Source of the DNA: Scatophagus argus
Lineage: Eukaryota > Chordata > Actinopteri > Scatophagidae
NCBI RefSeq assembly: GCF_020382885.2
Contig: NC_058496.1
Span: 8,610,501-8,674,500 of the forward strand
DNA length: 64,000 nucleotides
Direction: 5' to 3'
In this document: piece after piece, positions 24,141 to 37,199 of the stretch
How positions within the stretch are numbered: the first letter of the stretch is position 1
Layout of the letters: the number at the start of each line of letters is the position of its first letter
Made by a program: the position numbers and the translations under genes
Notes under the pieces: model-generated
What the model was told of the DNA's origin: nothing
What the model saw: the letters and a program-made list of their open reading frames with translations, nothing else
Databases searched by the model: none

Positions 24141-26109
24141 CAGTATTGTCCTTTCAGCGTTTATTGAGTTCTTGATCTGCCAATACTGTCATATCCGACA
24201 TTTTAATTTTTGTAAGGCACAGTTTTGTTCAGATAAAACACTGATCTTATTTACAAATGTTCAGATGCAGTACATACATCTTCAGACCTTCTCCTAGTCA
24301 AAATGGCCACCAAATGAACCCAATGGAGCATAATTGTAAACAGACAAAACTTTTAATTCATTTAAAAGCCCTTATTCTTTATTTGAAAATGTAAAATGAA
24401 CTATTTATTTCACAATTTTATATGAAATGTAACTTCACGCCAAAAGTTTTAAAACAAAACTGAGAAAAAGAAAATGACTGGTGACATATTCAAATAAAAT
24501 CTAGACGATTATATAATTATAGACGATTTAGTTCATGGCTGTCGGCTTGATTTTTGTCCCAAGCAACTTAGGGTCTAAAAGTGGATAAATCGCAGTTACA
24601 GTGAATTAAATTTGTTTTTATTCACTTTGCTGAAGGGCTTTTAACTTTTTAAAAGTGGTGCATAATGAAATGGACACTTTACTGCACCCAATCACACTGG
24701 TTGGTTCCTGGTGATAAATCGACAGCCCCTAACTGGTTACATGATTGTCTGATATGAATTTAGGTCCAACGTGGAGAAGGTTACGAACCGATTCCCTTGT
24801 CCAAAGTTTTCCTAACATTCATCAGGAATAGTAGCTGCATTATTTTGTAAAAGGATGGCATTACAAACAGCCCAGCTGTTGTAGCCAGAGTTAAGCACAG
24901 GAAATGATGCTGACACTACACATATTTCAGTTCATTCATCCTTATAATTATTACTATATTTTCCAATTTGGGCGGGAGGGTGGGTATCATAGTTTAAAAA
25001 AAAAAAAGGTACCAGCATTGAAAGATGAAATATGCAGGGCTCCACATGTAGTCTGCACAACAGAAGTGAACTAAAATGACACTAAAACTTAAGATTCACA
25101 TCAAATCATTTTTGCTACTGACAGGATGAGTTCAATTATACAACTGCTTTAAAAGGGACATTAATTATAAAAACCTGAAGAGGCTATCAATAAAAACTAT
25201 CAAGCAGATTAAAAGTATTACTGGAATGGCCACATCTTGCATTTTACAATTTTAATTAAGAAAATAGCCGAAAAATGTGCAAAACACAACATTGCATTGA
25301 TAAAATGAAACAGCCGTAATGCTGTCAATGGAGGGTTTTTCTGAAACAAAGGCAACACCAGCAATCGTCTATCACTGCACGTCTTCATAGATAACTGTGA
25401 CAAAGAGCATGTCATTAGAAAGCATGTTAGTATACGTGGGATATCCTACATAAAACCAGCTTGTGACAGAAAGCTACCTATTTGTGGTGCCTACTTTTGT
25501 GCCTGCCTTCATGTTAGAATGAAAATATGAACCATACACTTATACTGTCACAGGTGTGAAGGCCACCCTGATTCACAGCCCTACTTTTCTTGCCATCATC
25601 CCTGTTATTCTCCACTATACCATAATAACAGACGTTAAAAAAGCTAAAATTGGGATATTTGGTCAGTCCCTGTAATAGCTAAAAGTCAACAAAAAGAAAA
25701 TTGCCTATTAACTAAAAAGTGTTTAGACAATCAAAACACTGTATGCCAACTTCTACAGAAGAAAAAAAGCTGGTTTTCACTTTATCTTTCCAATGTCATT
25801 GGTCCAATATAAAATTCAGTAGGTTGCTCTTATAGAGTCATCAGCGACAGTCCTGTGAAAAAATATTCTACTACACTATACTCTTTTATATGATCTAGAG
25901 TGGTAAGATGGGGAAAAGGGGCTCAAAGACAGCATAAAAGACAACAGAGTGAATACGAGGAAAAGTACAGTACAAACATTGATGAAATGACAAGAAGAAG
26001 GCACAGATTTTAAGAGTTGAGACTAGAAGTCGTAGAGGTAGCAGAAGTTTCAGAGAAGAACAAAGAGGAAAAAGAAACCAATAAAACAGGGAGGTGTGTA
26101 GTGGAAAGT
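24141..26109 (-). other. mob1a: mob1a 3' UTR (about 2 kb)
   Basis: AT-rich sequence downstream of the mob1a stop on the minus strand. A reverse-complement AATAAA lies in GCGTTTATTG near 24160-24170 and is the likely polyadenylation signal. A long 3' UTR is usual for vertebrate MOB1A. No ORF of interest is seen. Confidence 0.55.
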
Positions 26110-29100
26110 CTATCTGTCCTTGGATCCAAGCTTCTCGATCAAGTCTTGCAGGGGAGCAAGCTCTCGCCTGTCGATAAGGTTGAACTCCTACGAGAACAAA
26201 ACATTTAATGTCAGATCAGTCATTTAGGTTTGTTAAAATTTTAAATTAAAACAGTTTGTGAAACAAATTTTTGCTGCTCATAAACAAACTAGACGGTGTT
26301 GTGGTCCTGTGTAACAAAATAGGACAGAAGTTGCAGTAGCACTGACATGTTTAAAGGCACAAAATAAACATCAACAAAACTCGGGATAGTTAACTGACAA
26401 TGTATCGGTGTAACTAGACAATTTGTATCAGATGTCATGTCTGTAATGTTGGCTGGCTTTTGTGCAGACGTCTCTTATGCACATTATCCACACTTAATCT
26501 GTCCAAACATGTCACAACTGTTGCAGATGCTCACATAATAATTAGCCTCAGCACAATTAGCACAGAGATAGAAGATAGTCCTTACATGTCAATGCTGGAT
26601 CAATATCAAGTCATTATAATTAGAGTAATGTAGCTTGTAAAGGGCCTCTCTTCAGAGTCACATCTGCTGCTTCAAAACTGATCAATGAGCTCATCAAAGA
26701 GCAGCATTCAAAGCTTTATTCTTAGTTCTTCTTTTACTGGTTTGCACGCCACATGCACATCATACATAAGGTTGTTGTCGTCTTGACACTTTTACCATTG
26801 TGACTGCATGTATTTACGGTTGAGCCATATAGAAAATGTTACAGAAACGGGTCAGCAGGTCAAACTTGACTAAGGACTCATTTTCAAGCATATATGGATT
26901 ACAGGGCAAGTCTGAATGGGGCTTTAGATTCACAGGAGGGACAAAACCCTACACTGTAACAGGACAATCTCACCTGAACAAAGAAAATGAAGTGCTTGAA
27001 GGAGGTGTTGAGGTGAGCCTCCTCCTGCAGCTGCATCACAGAGTCAAAATGTTGGTGGTAGATGTGAGCGTAAACCCTGAACAGGCGCTTCAGGATGGTT
27101 TTGGCCACAGACATGAAGTTCTTTGGAAAGGGAACTCCTGCGGGACAGAAAGCGGTGGAAAATGCTGAAGTCAAGAAAAGAGCATGTGCCATTTCAACCT
27201 CCACAAAGCCTTTAAGCCATCATTAGAGAGAGACCTCAGATTAATAAGAGCATGGACAGTAGCAGAGAAATCTCTTAATAGTTGTCTCTTAAAAGCGACA
27301 ACTTTCAGTTTTACATTCACATAAAATGGATCGTGCAGGAAGTGTGGTCCATTTCTAGAAGACACTGTTCTCCAATTCTAGAAGACAATGAATTCTGACA
27401 ACATAACTTTAGTCAAAGTCATAACAGTCTACAGCCCATGAACTGCGGTCATCTTCACTTCTTTTTTTGTTTGAGGGGTCCTTTAGCACGTGAGACACAT
27501 GATCAGCAAGGCTGAAGTCAGGTGACTAACTTGGACAGTGGAAAAACATTTTACTGTTTTTGCCCTCAGCTGCCTTGTCTGTATGTTTAGCATGATTGTC
27601 CCATTGCATCTAAAATGAGTAGAATATGTATATTAAATAGCTATGAGTGCTACACTACTAATACAAACTACTTCAAACATCTGAAGTCTAATTACAACAT
27701 GACACAGTAAAGCCAAAACAATTAAAACCATAGCACTGCTCTAACATGTTACACCGTTGAGCCAAGGAAGCTGTAGCAACAGGTTTGTTGCCTTGTCTGT
27801 TGTCTTTTTGAGCCAACACTGATTTTACACAAATACTCAGGGAAAACACACAAGATACGTTCTACAAAGAAGAACCCACATTTATATCAAATGACAAACG
27901 GGTCTAGAATTTTGGACAGGAAAAAAAATAACTTGTAAAAGAAGCAAAGAAAGCAGACAGTGAAAAGTTATAAGAGAGAACTGTAATCTCTGCCAGTGGA
28001 AAGACAACATCAAAATAAAATTAAATGGGATGTATGCAGCTGTTTGGTCCACAGGAAAACAACTCGACTACATATATATTGGCTATATTGGTTGTTGATC
28101 AAAACCCACCAATCTTGGAGGGAAAAAGCGTCTCATCATCCAGTTGATCCTGCACCCAGGTCATCAGGTAGTCAATGTACTTTGGCGCGGAGCATTTGAT
28201 AGGCTTCTTAATATTGGTGCCATCTGCCCAGTGATACTCGTATCTACAGAGAAAGAATTAAATTCATCATCAGTTACCACAGGCTAACAGATGAGGCTTA
28301 AATATCAAAAGCTCCACAAATTGCATGCACCCATTCTGCATTTCTGTCAGGACATAAAGACATTATTTGGGAGAAGATAAGCTAAAAATAGAGCAGGATG
28401 GGGAAATGCAAAAGTATCTACAGTCATATACTTGACAGAGGCTATGTCAACAGGAAGTGAACTCTGGTGTCTTCCTCCTGATTACAGACTGAACACAGGC
28501 GGTCTTGGCAGCAGAGAGATAGAGGAACTGCCAAATCTAGATTCTAAACTAAAGAGCTTCTACAGGGACCACATGCAAAGTTTAATTCCTGTTTGACATG
28601 CGATGTTCAGATGGTGCATTTAAAATTTCATCAGACATCTGAACCACTAAAAATCTGAATCCATACGTGGGTTCTTTCACACATGATGCATCATTTCCAA
28701 ATTCTGGACAAAATAATGTTTCATCAACTAAACTATCTCAAGCCCAATTCTACAAAAGTTGGGATGCTGTGCAAAACATCAATAAAACAGAATGTGATTA
28801 TTTGCTCAACCTTTTTGACATGTATTTAATGTTGCAGTGCTTATTCTGAATTTGATACCAGCAAAATATTGGAACATTCCAGACGTAAACAGGTTCATTG
28901 GTAACCGATGATATCATGACTGGGCTCAGTCGTTCACAAGCAACGATGGGACGAGGTGCACCACTTAGCGAAACGCGGCTGTATAACACATATGACTACA
29001 TGATGTTGATAAACCGAGTTTGTTTGCATTCTATTTATATTTAAGCTCTACACAGCATCCCAGCTCTTTTAGAGTCAGGGTTCAGTTAACAAACCTTCAG

Positions 29101-31255
29101 TTCAGTTGTTACTGCACATTTTATTTTGGTCGGAATTACTTAATGAAACCATTTTCCTTTATTTTATATGTGTCTGTGATCAAATATTAAGTTTCAACCA
29201 AGCCTACATTCTACAGTTGTGGCTCAAGCTCCTGAGCTTAATAGAAAAAATAAATTTTAAAAAAAGGGTTCATCATGTTGACAAGAATTGAAAAGGTTTG
29301 GAGGGTCTCTCATAACCCATGAACATAGTAACATGCAACCTCTGTATATTAATGATTTTCTTCGTTATGTTTTGTAAGCTCATTTCAAGCACTTAAGCTT
29401 TGTGTGACACATCTTGTGGTCTGCACAAACTCAAGTGAAGTTCCTGGTTTCCTAAAACGACGTAAATGCACACATCAGCCTAAATACTTCCCTTGTTTCA
29501 ACAGAACTTGCCAACCACAACATTTATCTCGTTTCAGAACTAATTCACTCTATCTCAGAAGATTAAGATATTTCATCTGTCTTGCTAAAATAAATAAATA
29601 GAGCAAGAAAGAATGTAAAATGTAGATGTTTGAAATCCCACCCTGATGCAAAATGCAACGTTTGAGGTGCTGATTTTTGTCAAATGCCATAAAATGGTAC
29701 AACAGCAGTGCAGACCACAGACTACAGTATGTCAATTATTTTGCCCTGCCATCTGCCTGCACAGACAGGACGCTGGTGGCTGTTACCTTGGTCCTGCAGA
29801 CATCACAGAACAGCTGGTCTCAGTGCAGAACTCTGTGATGGTGCCATACAGCATGTTGATCTGGTTGAAGAAATCCACCGCTGACAAAAACAAACAAACA
29901 AACAAAAAACAGGTGAAACAAATGTTCATGCTCATTACAATAGATAATATTTTTTTCAACACCTACATTGATTAGTAAGCAGTATGAGTAAGCAATATAT
30001 GGACCTGCATTTTTGGAAAACATTATCTACAGCCATAAATGTAAAACTGAACACAAACTTAGTTCTGTGACAAACAATACACCACTTTATGGTTATGTGT
30101 TTTTGTTTGAGCAAAGCTATCTTCTTGGTTCTTCTCAATCTCTGTACAAACATCATTTATATTTAGAAATTTTCAGTGGTAGTTTATGTGTCAGAATGAT
30201 AGTTTCCTGAAATGGGCCTGTTGTATTCATTCACTCACTGTTGACAGCAATCCACTCATTGAGATCCTCTCCCTCAGGAAGCATGACAGCCTGCCTCAAG
30301 TTCCCACTGCCAAGGGTTGCCTCAGCGTGTTTCAGTAGCTCATACTGGTGGGAGCCCTCTGGGATGTTCTTCTTCGGCTTGAAGGTCTTGGATGAGCGAC
30401 TACCACTGCAAAGAAACAAACGTGAAGCCAAGCTGAGCTCTGTGCTCTAGCAGGACGGTGACATTTTTAAAAGACTAAAAGTGGTGTGGGAGTAAAGGTT
30501 CCTCTCGGGCCTTCATATCTGAGGATCCTTCCTGTCTAGTTTGTGCAATCAGCAGCTGCGGGAAGGTATTACGGTGAATATCTGTGAATTTGATGCCGAA
30601 ACGATACTTGGTATACGAGACCGCTGCAGCATCTGTCATGCCGACGTTAAAGCGTTAACTATGCCAGCTTGCTTTGGGTTGTGTGTCATGTAAATAAAGT
30701 TGCGGTGATTGCCCACATGGTGAAACATACAGGAAATGTCTCAGTATCAGTGTCTGTGACTGCAAACAACGAAGACTTAATTATACTGCTCGACGTTTAG
30801 ATACCACCCAATATCGAAAGTGCGGATGATGATGACTAATTTAAACATGTCTATGCTTACCTGAATTACTGAAAATGTGATTATACAGGCGAAGTTGGTT
30901 AGACAACCGTAACTTTGGGTTAATCATCGGGCTAGCCAAGTTAGAAAGTTACTACGGCATTTCTGAAAAGTTATAATTTGCGAGTGCTGGGGACCTATAA
31001 ATAAACACAACTCACAGATAATGTTACGACGACAAATCCTAAAGTTATGTTAACCATGTGCACGAAAATATGGGATTAGTTTAACAGAAACTTATTTAGA
31101 TTATACTGCAGTTGGCGGACTTGTTCTCTCTAGCGGTGCCTTATTTTAACCTCAGTTACTTCCCTTGATGCAACTTCGAAAAAGCGTAGCTAACGTTAAC
31201 CGCAAGCTCCGACTGTAACTTATCAAGCTAACTCTACTTACAACAGGAAGCTCAT
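26110..31255 (-). CDS. mob1a: MOB kinase activator 1A
   Basis: There are six coding exons: 31242-31255, 30239-30405, 29787-29880, 28110-28243, 26974-27137 and 26110-26187. They total 651 nt, giving 216 residues plus stop, exactly the family length. The protein begins [18 protein letters not shown] and ends [10 protein letters not shown]. The zinc-binding residues Cys79 and Cys84 (EFCTETSC) and His161 and His166 (YAHIYHQH) are present, as are the MST1/2 phosphorylation threonines Thr12 and Thr35. MOB1 is the co-activator of LATS and NDR kinases in the Hippo pathway. The 1A call rests on NLRQAV, EWIAVN, DSVMQL and LGSKDR, where human MOB1B has NLRMAV, EWVAVN, DPVIQL and LTSKDR. The Gly at position 6 is shared with 1B. 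The neighbouring mthfd2, head-to-head as in human, supports the orthology. Confidence 0.97.
27440..27630. mobile_element. Probable degraded fish transposon fragment in mob1a intron 4
   Basis: Phrases such as CAGGTGACTAACTTGGACAG and GTTTAGCATGATTGTCC resemble the body of a high-copy element common in fish genomes, as far as I can recall its consensus. Terminal repeats were not found and no transposase frame survives. The limits are approximate. Confidence 0.4.
28727..28990. mobile_element. Degraded hAT-like DNA transposon end in mob1a intron 3
   Basis: CAATTCTACAAAAGTTGGGA followed by TGCTGTGCAAAACATCAATA and, 190 bp on, GGCTCAGTCGTTCACAAGCA then ACGATGGGACGAGG. This order matches a very common fish element, remembered as a hAT-type family, from its start through its subterminal region. 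Only about 260 bp remains, with no transposase. Confidence 0.55.
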
Positions 31256-31575
31256 CTTGGCGAAACAGGCGTCGGAGAGCCTCGGTTATAACTCCTTATT
31301 CTCGTTTAGAAGACAAATTTTTTGTTGTATAATTAGATACGGAGAGCCACTTCTCAGCGGTGCCTGCTAACAGTAACGTTAAAGCTAACATGAACTGCAC
31401 CCACAGGGTTTCTTCCTCTATCGGTTCCCTGTAAAAGCCCAGCAGGCAGACTGTCGCCCCCTTCCAGCCGCATGTCGCCATTACATCAAAATACATTACA
31501 ACTCTCCACATAGATACAGAGCCTAATTTAGAACTTTCTGTCACTGCATACTGGTGTAGATAGATAGATAGATAT

Positions 31576-31626
<51 letters not shown>

Positions 31627-32486
31627 TCATATCCGACATATCCGAATATAGAAGTTCAGTTTTTGAAAATGATTTTTTGTTCAAATGTACTTGTTTAAAC
31701 TAAAGTTTTCGGTGTGACTGCATCTAAGACAAAGTGCTGGTTCAATCATAGTCTGTGAGCAACTCATCCACAGCAGAGTGGAACTGGCTGGACTGACAGG
31801 TGGACAACATGGCTTGGGCTCAGCATCTACTTGCCTAATTGTTTTACATGATGTTGTGCTCACATAGCACACATTGAACCTGGAGTTGTGTACAGTCTGG
31901 TGCGTGAACTGTAGCCTGCATGTAGCAACACAGGACACAATGAAGGGAGGAGGCCCAACAGCAACTGTTTGCCCTGATGGAATTTGACTGAGTACGTTTA
32001 CTCAGGTGCACCATGTAACCAAAATGTGTACTTTAAGTTGTGATGCAGCCCACTCCTCCTGTGTTGCATGTGTGTGTGTGAGTGAGTGAGTGTGTGTATG
32101 TAAAAATATATATGCTGCCAATAAAGCTGATTCTTCTTTTACTTTTGGTACTTCAAGTATATTCTGCTGACAGTGTTTGTGTACTTAATTACTGAATACA
32201 ATTTATTACGACTTATCGTTACCACATTTGCTCCAGTAAAATATATGAGTAGTACTGCTGCTGTTGAGTTGGCTTCGTTGGAAAATTACAGGGTTATCTG
32301 TGCAGTGGAGGTGTGGCGGCAGATAAGAGTGACGCAGACCCCGCACGCGGAGGGGAGGAGGGCTTTAAAGCCTCTCCGTCCCTCTTCCTCCTTCACAGAC
32401 ATCGCTCTGTCTGTCGGTCGGTGCTGTGTTTCGTAATCGGCCGTGGTGTCTCTTCTCTTCTCCTCTCCTCTACCAGCCCGGGCAGA
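31256..32486. promoter_or_regulatory. Divergent intergenic promoter region, mob1a and mthfd2
   Basis: Only 1.23 kb separates the two start codons, which point away from each other. On the mthfd2 side (32320-32480) the DNA is GC- and CpG-richer. The centre is occupied by a GATA microsatellite (31557-31626) and a TG/TGAG-rich patch near 32070-32100. At 32130-32210 a TACTTTTGGTACTTCAAG stretch resembles a dispersed fish repeat. Human MOB1A and MTHFD2 have the same head-to-head layout. Confidence 0.6.
31557..31626. repeat. (GATA)n microsatellite
   Basis: About 17 GATA units with one internal TATA interruption, between mob1a and mthfd2. Confidence 0.95.
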
Positions 32487-35400
32487 ATGGCAGCGGTCAG
32501 GACTCTCAGGAAACTGTGCCAACACTCCCAGCATCAAGTCTGTAAACTGCACACATCCGCTTCGAGGTGAGCATGACGACCGCCTCCGAAATCTGTTTAA
32601 TCTGGACTGAATTTAATGCCACTTTTACGACGTGTTTGGCTCCTCTTTTCAAAATGAGAGGATGTGTTCAGGTATCACTAACGTGTATCATTATTTGCTG
32701 GTCGTCTGCACTGTTGTGTCTACGTGGATTAGGTCGTGAGTTTTATTACGCGGGCTTGATTATATTGAACTAAACGTTCGCGTTTAGCCACATTTTGGTG
32801 CGCCCCTAGCGTTATGCCGGTAACATTGCAGCGACAGGCAGGCTGGCTGATGAAATCAGTACGAATACTTGCAGCCTGGGGTCTGAGGATCCAAGTTTCA
32901 GCTGGAGACCGAGGTATGGGCCGGCATACGAGGAAACGTATTGCATTGAATTTGCATTAATGCAGCTTCATCCCAGAGCACAAACCATCACACAGATGGC
33001 AAATTTGCACCACCCCGTGCAATTGCTTTATTGAAAACGCACTGAGTGCAGCATGACTGAGATATATGTAATGAACTAATGTCACACACACGCCTTGAAA
33101 TCCCAGGTCTCGTGTGACTGCATATGATCAGCATTTCCAGAGGCACAAGACATCATTTAAAACCTGTAACGTCACGCAAGACTCATTACCATATCACAAC
33201 ATTACTTATACATAAACTCTATGGACATCACATTTAAAATGGATACAGCAGCAATTGATATGTAAAGAAGAATAAAATGGGTAAAGTGGAAAGCAAATAT
33301 CACAAAAGACATCTCTCCTGTGAGGCCGGTCTTTCTTAGCACAAGCTCTTTAATGTGCTTTTGTGGCCATAATCTTTAACAAGAGAGATTGTCACCTCAG
33401 TAAGCCAGCTTTACATTTATATTTAAATTCGTTTGAGGTTAAAGAGCAGTTTGCTGCCCTGTGATCTCGACACATTTTCTCTGGGACCTGGTGCACTTGT
33501 CCCACACTCTCACCCCATTTCACCCAAAGATGTGTTACATTTCTGCGAGGTTTAATTAGTTTTTGCTGGAATAAAAGGGTGGTTACATCACTGTTGATGG
33601 CTCATTACTCTTCAGTTATTAGCCACAGTTTTCTGTTTGTTGTTATATAATGCGTAATCATCTTGATGCATTCGAGACTGGGACAAAGCAGAACAGGCCG
33701 ACCCGGTTTGTGTCGCATGATGAAAAGATCTTCCTGCATTTTTAGCGTCAGTTACTTTCGACACTCGTTAAAAAGCTGTTCTGTTTTGACTTGTCTTGCT
33801 TGGTTCCACTAATTACACACCAACAACGCTGTAACAAACAATACACGATACTGTGCTTATACTACAAGTGCTCATTTGGTTCTGTCAGGTGGAGATGTGC
33901 TGTACCTAAATTTAGAGGCTGCACTGGCACTTGCTCAGCCTGAAAGGTTAAGATTGGTTACAGATTTCTGGTGTCCTGTTCAGTGCCAGAGACCATGTCC
34001 ACTAGATAACTGAGTTTAGAGTTTAGAGTCCTGTAAAGATTATTCAGACAGCCAAGTTAGGAGAATGTTCATTAGCTTTGTTTCCATTATTTATTTAGTT
34101 AAATCACTTCTTTTATGGTTTAGCACATATGAGACACTTTCCAACATTTTCAGAATGACTGCAGATTCGCAAGTTGTTAAAAGTGTAGGCTGTCCACTCT
34201 CTGTCCTCTGACTCTGGTGTTTTTACATGCTAACTCCCAGACAGGAGGCGGTGGTCATCTCAGGAAAGAAATTAGCACGGCAGATTCGGGACGAGGCCCG
34301 GGCCGACGTGGAGAAATGGGTTTCAGCAGGCCACAGGAGACCCCATCTGAGTGTGATTCTGGTGGGAGACAACCCGGCCAGTCACTCCTACGTCCTGAAC
34401 AAGACACGAGCTGCAGCTGATGTTGGTAAGAAAAGAAACCCCAGCTGTCATAGATGGGTGTAAACACACTTATTCTACATTATAACAACAAAAGAACAAA
34501 TGCTTGCCTGTGTTATATTTTGTTTTCTCACTTCAACCTCCCACAGGAATCTCTAGTGAAACAATTCTCAAGCACTCAGACATCAGTGAGGAGGAGTTAC
34601 TGGACCTCATCTACAAACTCAACTCAGACCATCGTGTGGACGGCCTGCTGGTCCAGCTGCCTTTACCAGGTACAGAGAAACTGGAACAGAATAGACACGT
34701 CAACAATGAGTCTAGAGAATCACACATCTCACGAGTGGCTGCTTTGCCTTGGCACTCGGAAAAAAACTTATTTGTGTTCTTGAACAAAGCGTTGTTGTCC
34801 TGACTCTACCTTGTCTTGTTTTCATGACAGACCACATTGATGAGCGCGCAGTCTGTAATGCAGTGTCCCCTACCAAGGATGTGGACGGCTTCCATGTTGT
34901 CAATGTGGGCCGCATGTGCCTGGATCAGTCCACCATGCTTCCTGCCACTCCCTGGGGAGTCTGGGAAATAATTAAACGCACAGGTAACAGGAGTGACCAC
35001 TTACTTCCTGTTTGGGTTGAAAACATGCTAAACAAACTATCTTAACTAACCATCTGAATTATTCCATTATTCCCTTCAAGGTATTCCTACACTTGGGAAG
35101 AATGTTGTGGTTGCAGGACGTTCCAAGAATGTGGGCATGCCCATCGCCATGTTACTGCACACAGACGGCCGCCATGAGAGGCCTGGAGGTTGGTTATAGT
35201 GCGAGAGGATTTTTCTGCATGTTTAATGATAAAGGGTTTAATGCATAGGCTATAAATACTAATTGTTGTTTCTGTCGCAGGTGATGCCACAGTTACCATT
35301 TCTCACCGTTACACTCCAAAGGAGCAACTTCGTCAACACACTAAAATTGCTGATATCATTGTGGCTGCTGCAGGTTTGTGTCTTTGTTTGCCTGCGCATG

Positions 35401-35857
35401 ACTCTGACTGAGCTGTTTTAAAATCGAGCACAAAGATGCATTTTTTATCTGTTGTCTTAACTCTACTTTGTGTCTACTGAAAATCAGGGATTCCAAACCT
35501 CATTACTGCGGACATGATCAAAGACGGAGCAGCTGTGATTGACGTGGGAATAAACAGAGTGCAGGACCCTGTCACTGGAAAGAACAGACTGGTTGGAGAT
35601 GTGGATTTTGAAGGTAAGGCTGGACTGTGAATGTGGTCATCTTTTCTGCACAGATGTCCTTTGTATCTCGTATGTCTATAAGGTCATACATTTTCTGTTC
35701 ATATTCAGGTGTGAGACAAAAGGCAGGCTTCATCACGCCTGTACCTGGAGGAGTGGGCCCCATGACCGTGGCAATGCTTATGAAGAACACTATCAAAGCA
35801 GCTAAGAACGTTCTGCTGTATCCTCCGGAGAGGATCCGCATGGCGGCTGCGTCCTAA
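32487..35857 (+). CDS. mthfd2: Bifunctional methylenetetrahydrofolate dehydrogenase/cyclohydrolase 2, mitochondrial
   Basis: There are eight exons: 32487-32566, 34241-34425, 34547-34669, 34831-34983, 35081-35188, 35281-35373, 35488-35613 and 35709-35857. The 1,017 nt give 338 residues plus stop (human 350). Exon 1 encodes an Arg/Lys/His-rich presequence without acidic residues, fitting a mitochondrial targeting peptide. The catalytic domain carries the family signatures: the active-site Tyr and Lys in [11 protein letters not shown], the LVQLPLP motif, the cofactor-binding [14 protein letters not shown] and the C-terminal [12 protein letters not shown]. The enzyme oxidises 5,10-methylene-THF and hydrolyses the methenyl product to 10-formyl-THF in the mitochondrial matrix, feeding one-carbon units to purine synthesis. 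MTHFD2 rather than MTHFD2L is preferred from overall resemblance and the mob1a neighbour. Exons 3-7 all start and end in phase 1. Confidence 0.97.
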
Positions 35858-36430
35858 TGGGCTGAAGAATATGCAGCAGTGACACATTCCAGCGCCATTT
35901 CCTTAACACGACGACCCTCCCCAAATTTTTTTTCTTTTTTAAAACTCAGAGCAACCCAACAAGCTCCCCTTGCACACACGGACTGGAAAGATGACAGCTT
36001 TAGGGTTCTCTTCCTGCTCACATCTTTCCTCATCTTCAGTTTCAAGTCCAGCCATGTTTAGACTGTTACATTCTCCCATGCAGCTGTGTGTCTTATGTAA
36101 CAGGGCTTTCAGTATTCATCATTTGCGATGTATTTCCGTGGAGCTTTGGGGTTTTAAGTAGTCTTGAAAGATTGTTTTATTTATTGCTACAGTGACAAAA
36201 TATTTAAACATGAATGGAGGTGGGTCACAGTATTTAACTCTGAGCTGGTAATCGGTACAGAGCAAATGACCCCTCTCTGTTGCGTTTCTTTGCATTAGTT
36301 TAGCCTTATGTACCAAGAGTGATAAGGGCTAACATCATCAGGAATAAGTATGTTTATCAATATATATAAGCTTTAAAGATTCACAATTGCCTTTGCAAAA
36401 ACTTTGAAATAAATACTATGAATATGTTCT
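35858..36430 (+). other. mthfd2: mthfd2 3' UTR
   Basis: It follows the TAA at 35855-35857. An AATAAA polyadenylation signal lies at 36408-36413, so cleavage is expected near 36425-36435. Confidence 0.75.
36408..36413 (+). terminator. Polyadenylation signal of mthfd2
   Basis: Canonical AATAAA about 550 bp after the stop codon, the first on this strand in an otherwise non-coding 3' region. Confidence 0.7.
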
Positions 36431-36590
36431 CATCTTGATTCTTTCTGTACACGCAGATTGTCTCTCTTATGACTTCTCAGATTTATCTTGGGAGCCTTGT
36501 TGGTTTCTGATCCTCCAGCTGAGAACCACTGGATTAAATTACACGGTTTATATTTACAGTCAACTCAACCACAATGCACAAAGAAATGTC

Positions 36591-36626
<36 letters not shown>
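36591..36626. repeat. (AT)n(AC)n compound microsatellite
   Basis: About eleven AT units pass directly into seven AC units, between mthfd2 and arl6ip4. Confidence 0.92.
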
Positions 36627-36760
36627 CACTCAGAGAAAGTTGGGGATATTTGAGCTTCGGGGAAAATTCATGGAAAAAGCACACAATGGTAATTTCTTCA
36701 TCTCAAACAATTTATTGAAACAAAAGCCAACAACAGTGATGGGAAAACCACAACAAAAAT
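36627..36760. mobile_element. Possible transposon remnant between mthfd2 and arl6ip4
   Basis: CACTCAGAGAAAGTTGGGGA then TATTTGAGCTTCGGGGAAAA, and AAACAATTTATTGAAACAAA about 65 bp later, resemble a fish interspersed repeat remembered from other genomes. The termini are not defined. Confidence 0.4.
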
Positions 36761-37199
36761 GTATGAATTCTGATTAATGCATTCAATTGCATAGCACCTT
36801 AACTAAGGTGGCAAAGTCTGGGGTTATTATTATGTTTTATTATATATTGTGAATTTCATCAACACATCAACAAAGGCTTATCTTAACCCATAATAGAACA
36901 TTATAATCTATTTGTTGATCATATGTGCACTGGCCGCTTACCTCAACAGACTAAGACCACTAAGCTTGTATAGATGGTAAACTCATTGACGCGTGCCTCA
37001 CCGCAGTATGATTAAATCCAAAGGACGAAGTATCTATCTATCTATCTAAAATATAATCTTAATACAGAACGAAATATTCATTTCTGTATATGAATTCAAA
37101 TATACCATAAACTTACACACGTGATGTTCTTAAATGGCTCTTACAATATGATGAATCTGCAAAGCAACTAATGAGCTAAAAAGTATTTCCAATTTTCAT
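36761..37199. other. Intergenic between mthfd2 and arl6ip4
   Basis: AT-rich non-coding sequence with a short TATC run at 37029-37047. Nothing else is recognised. Confidence 0.5.
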
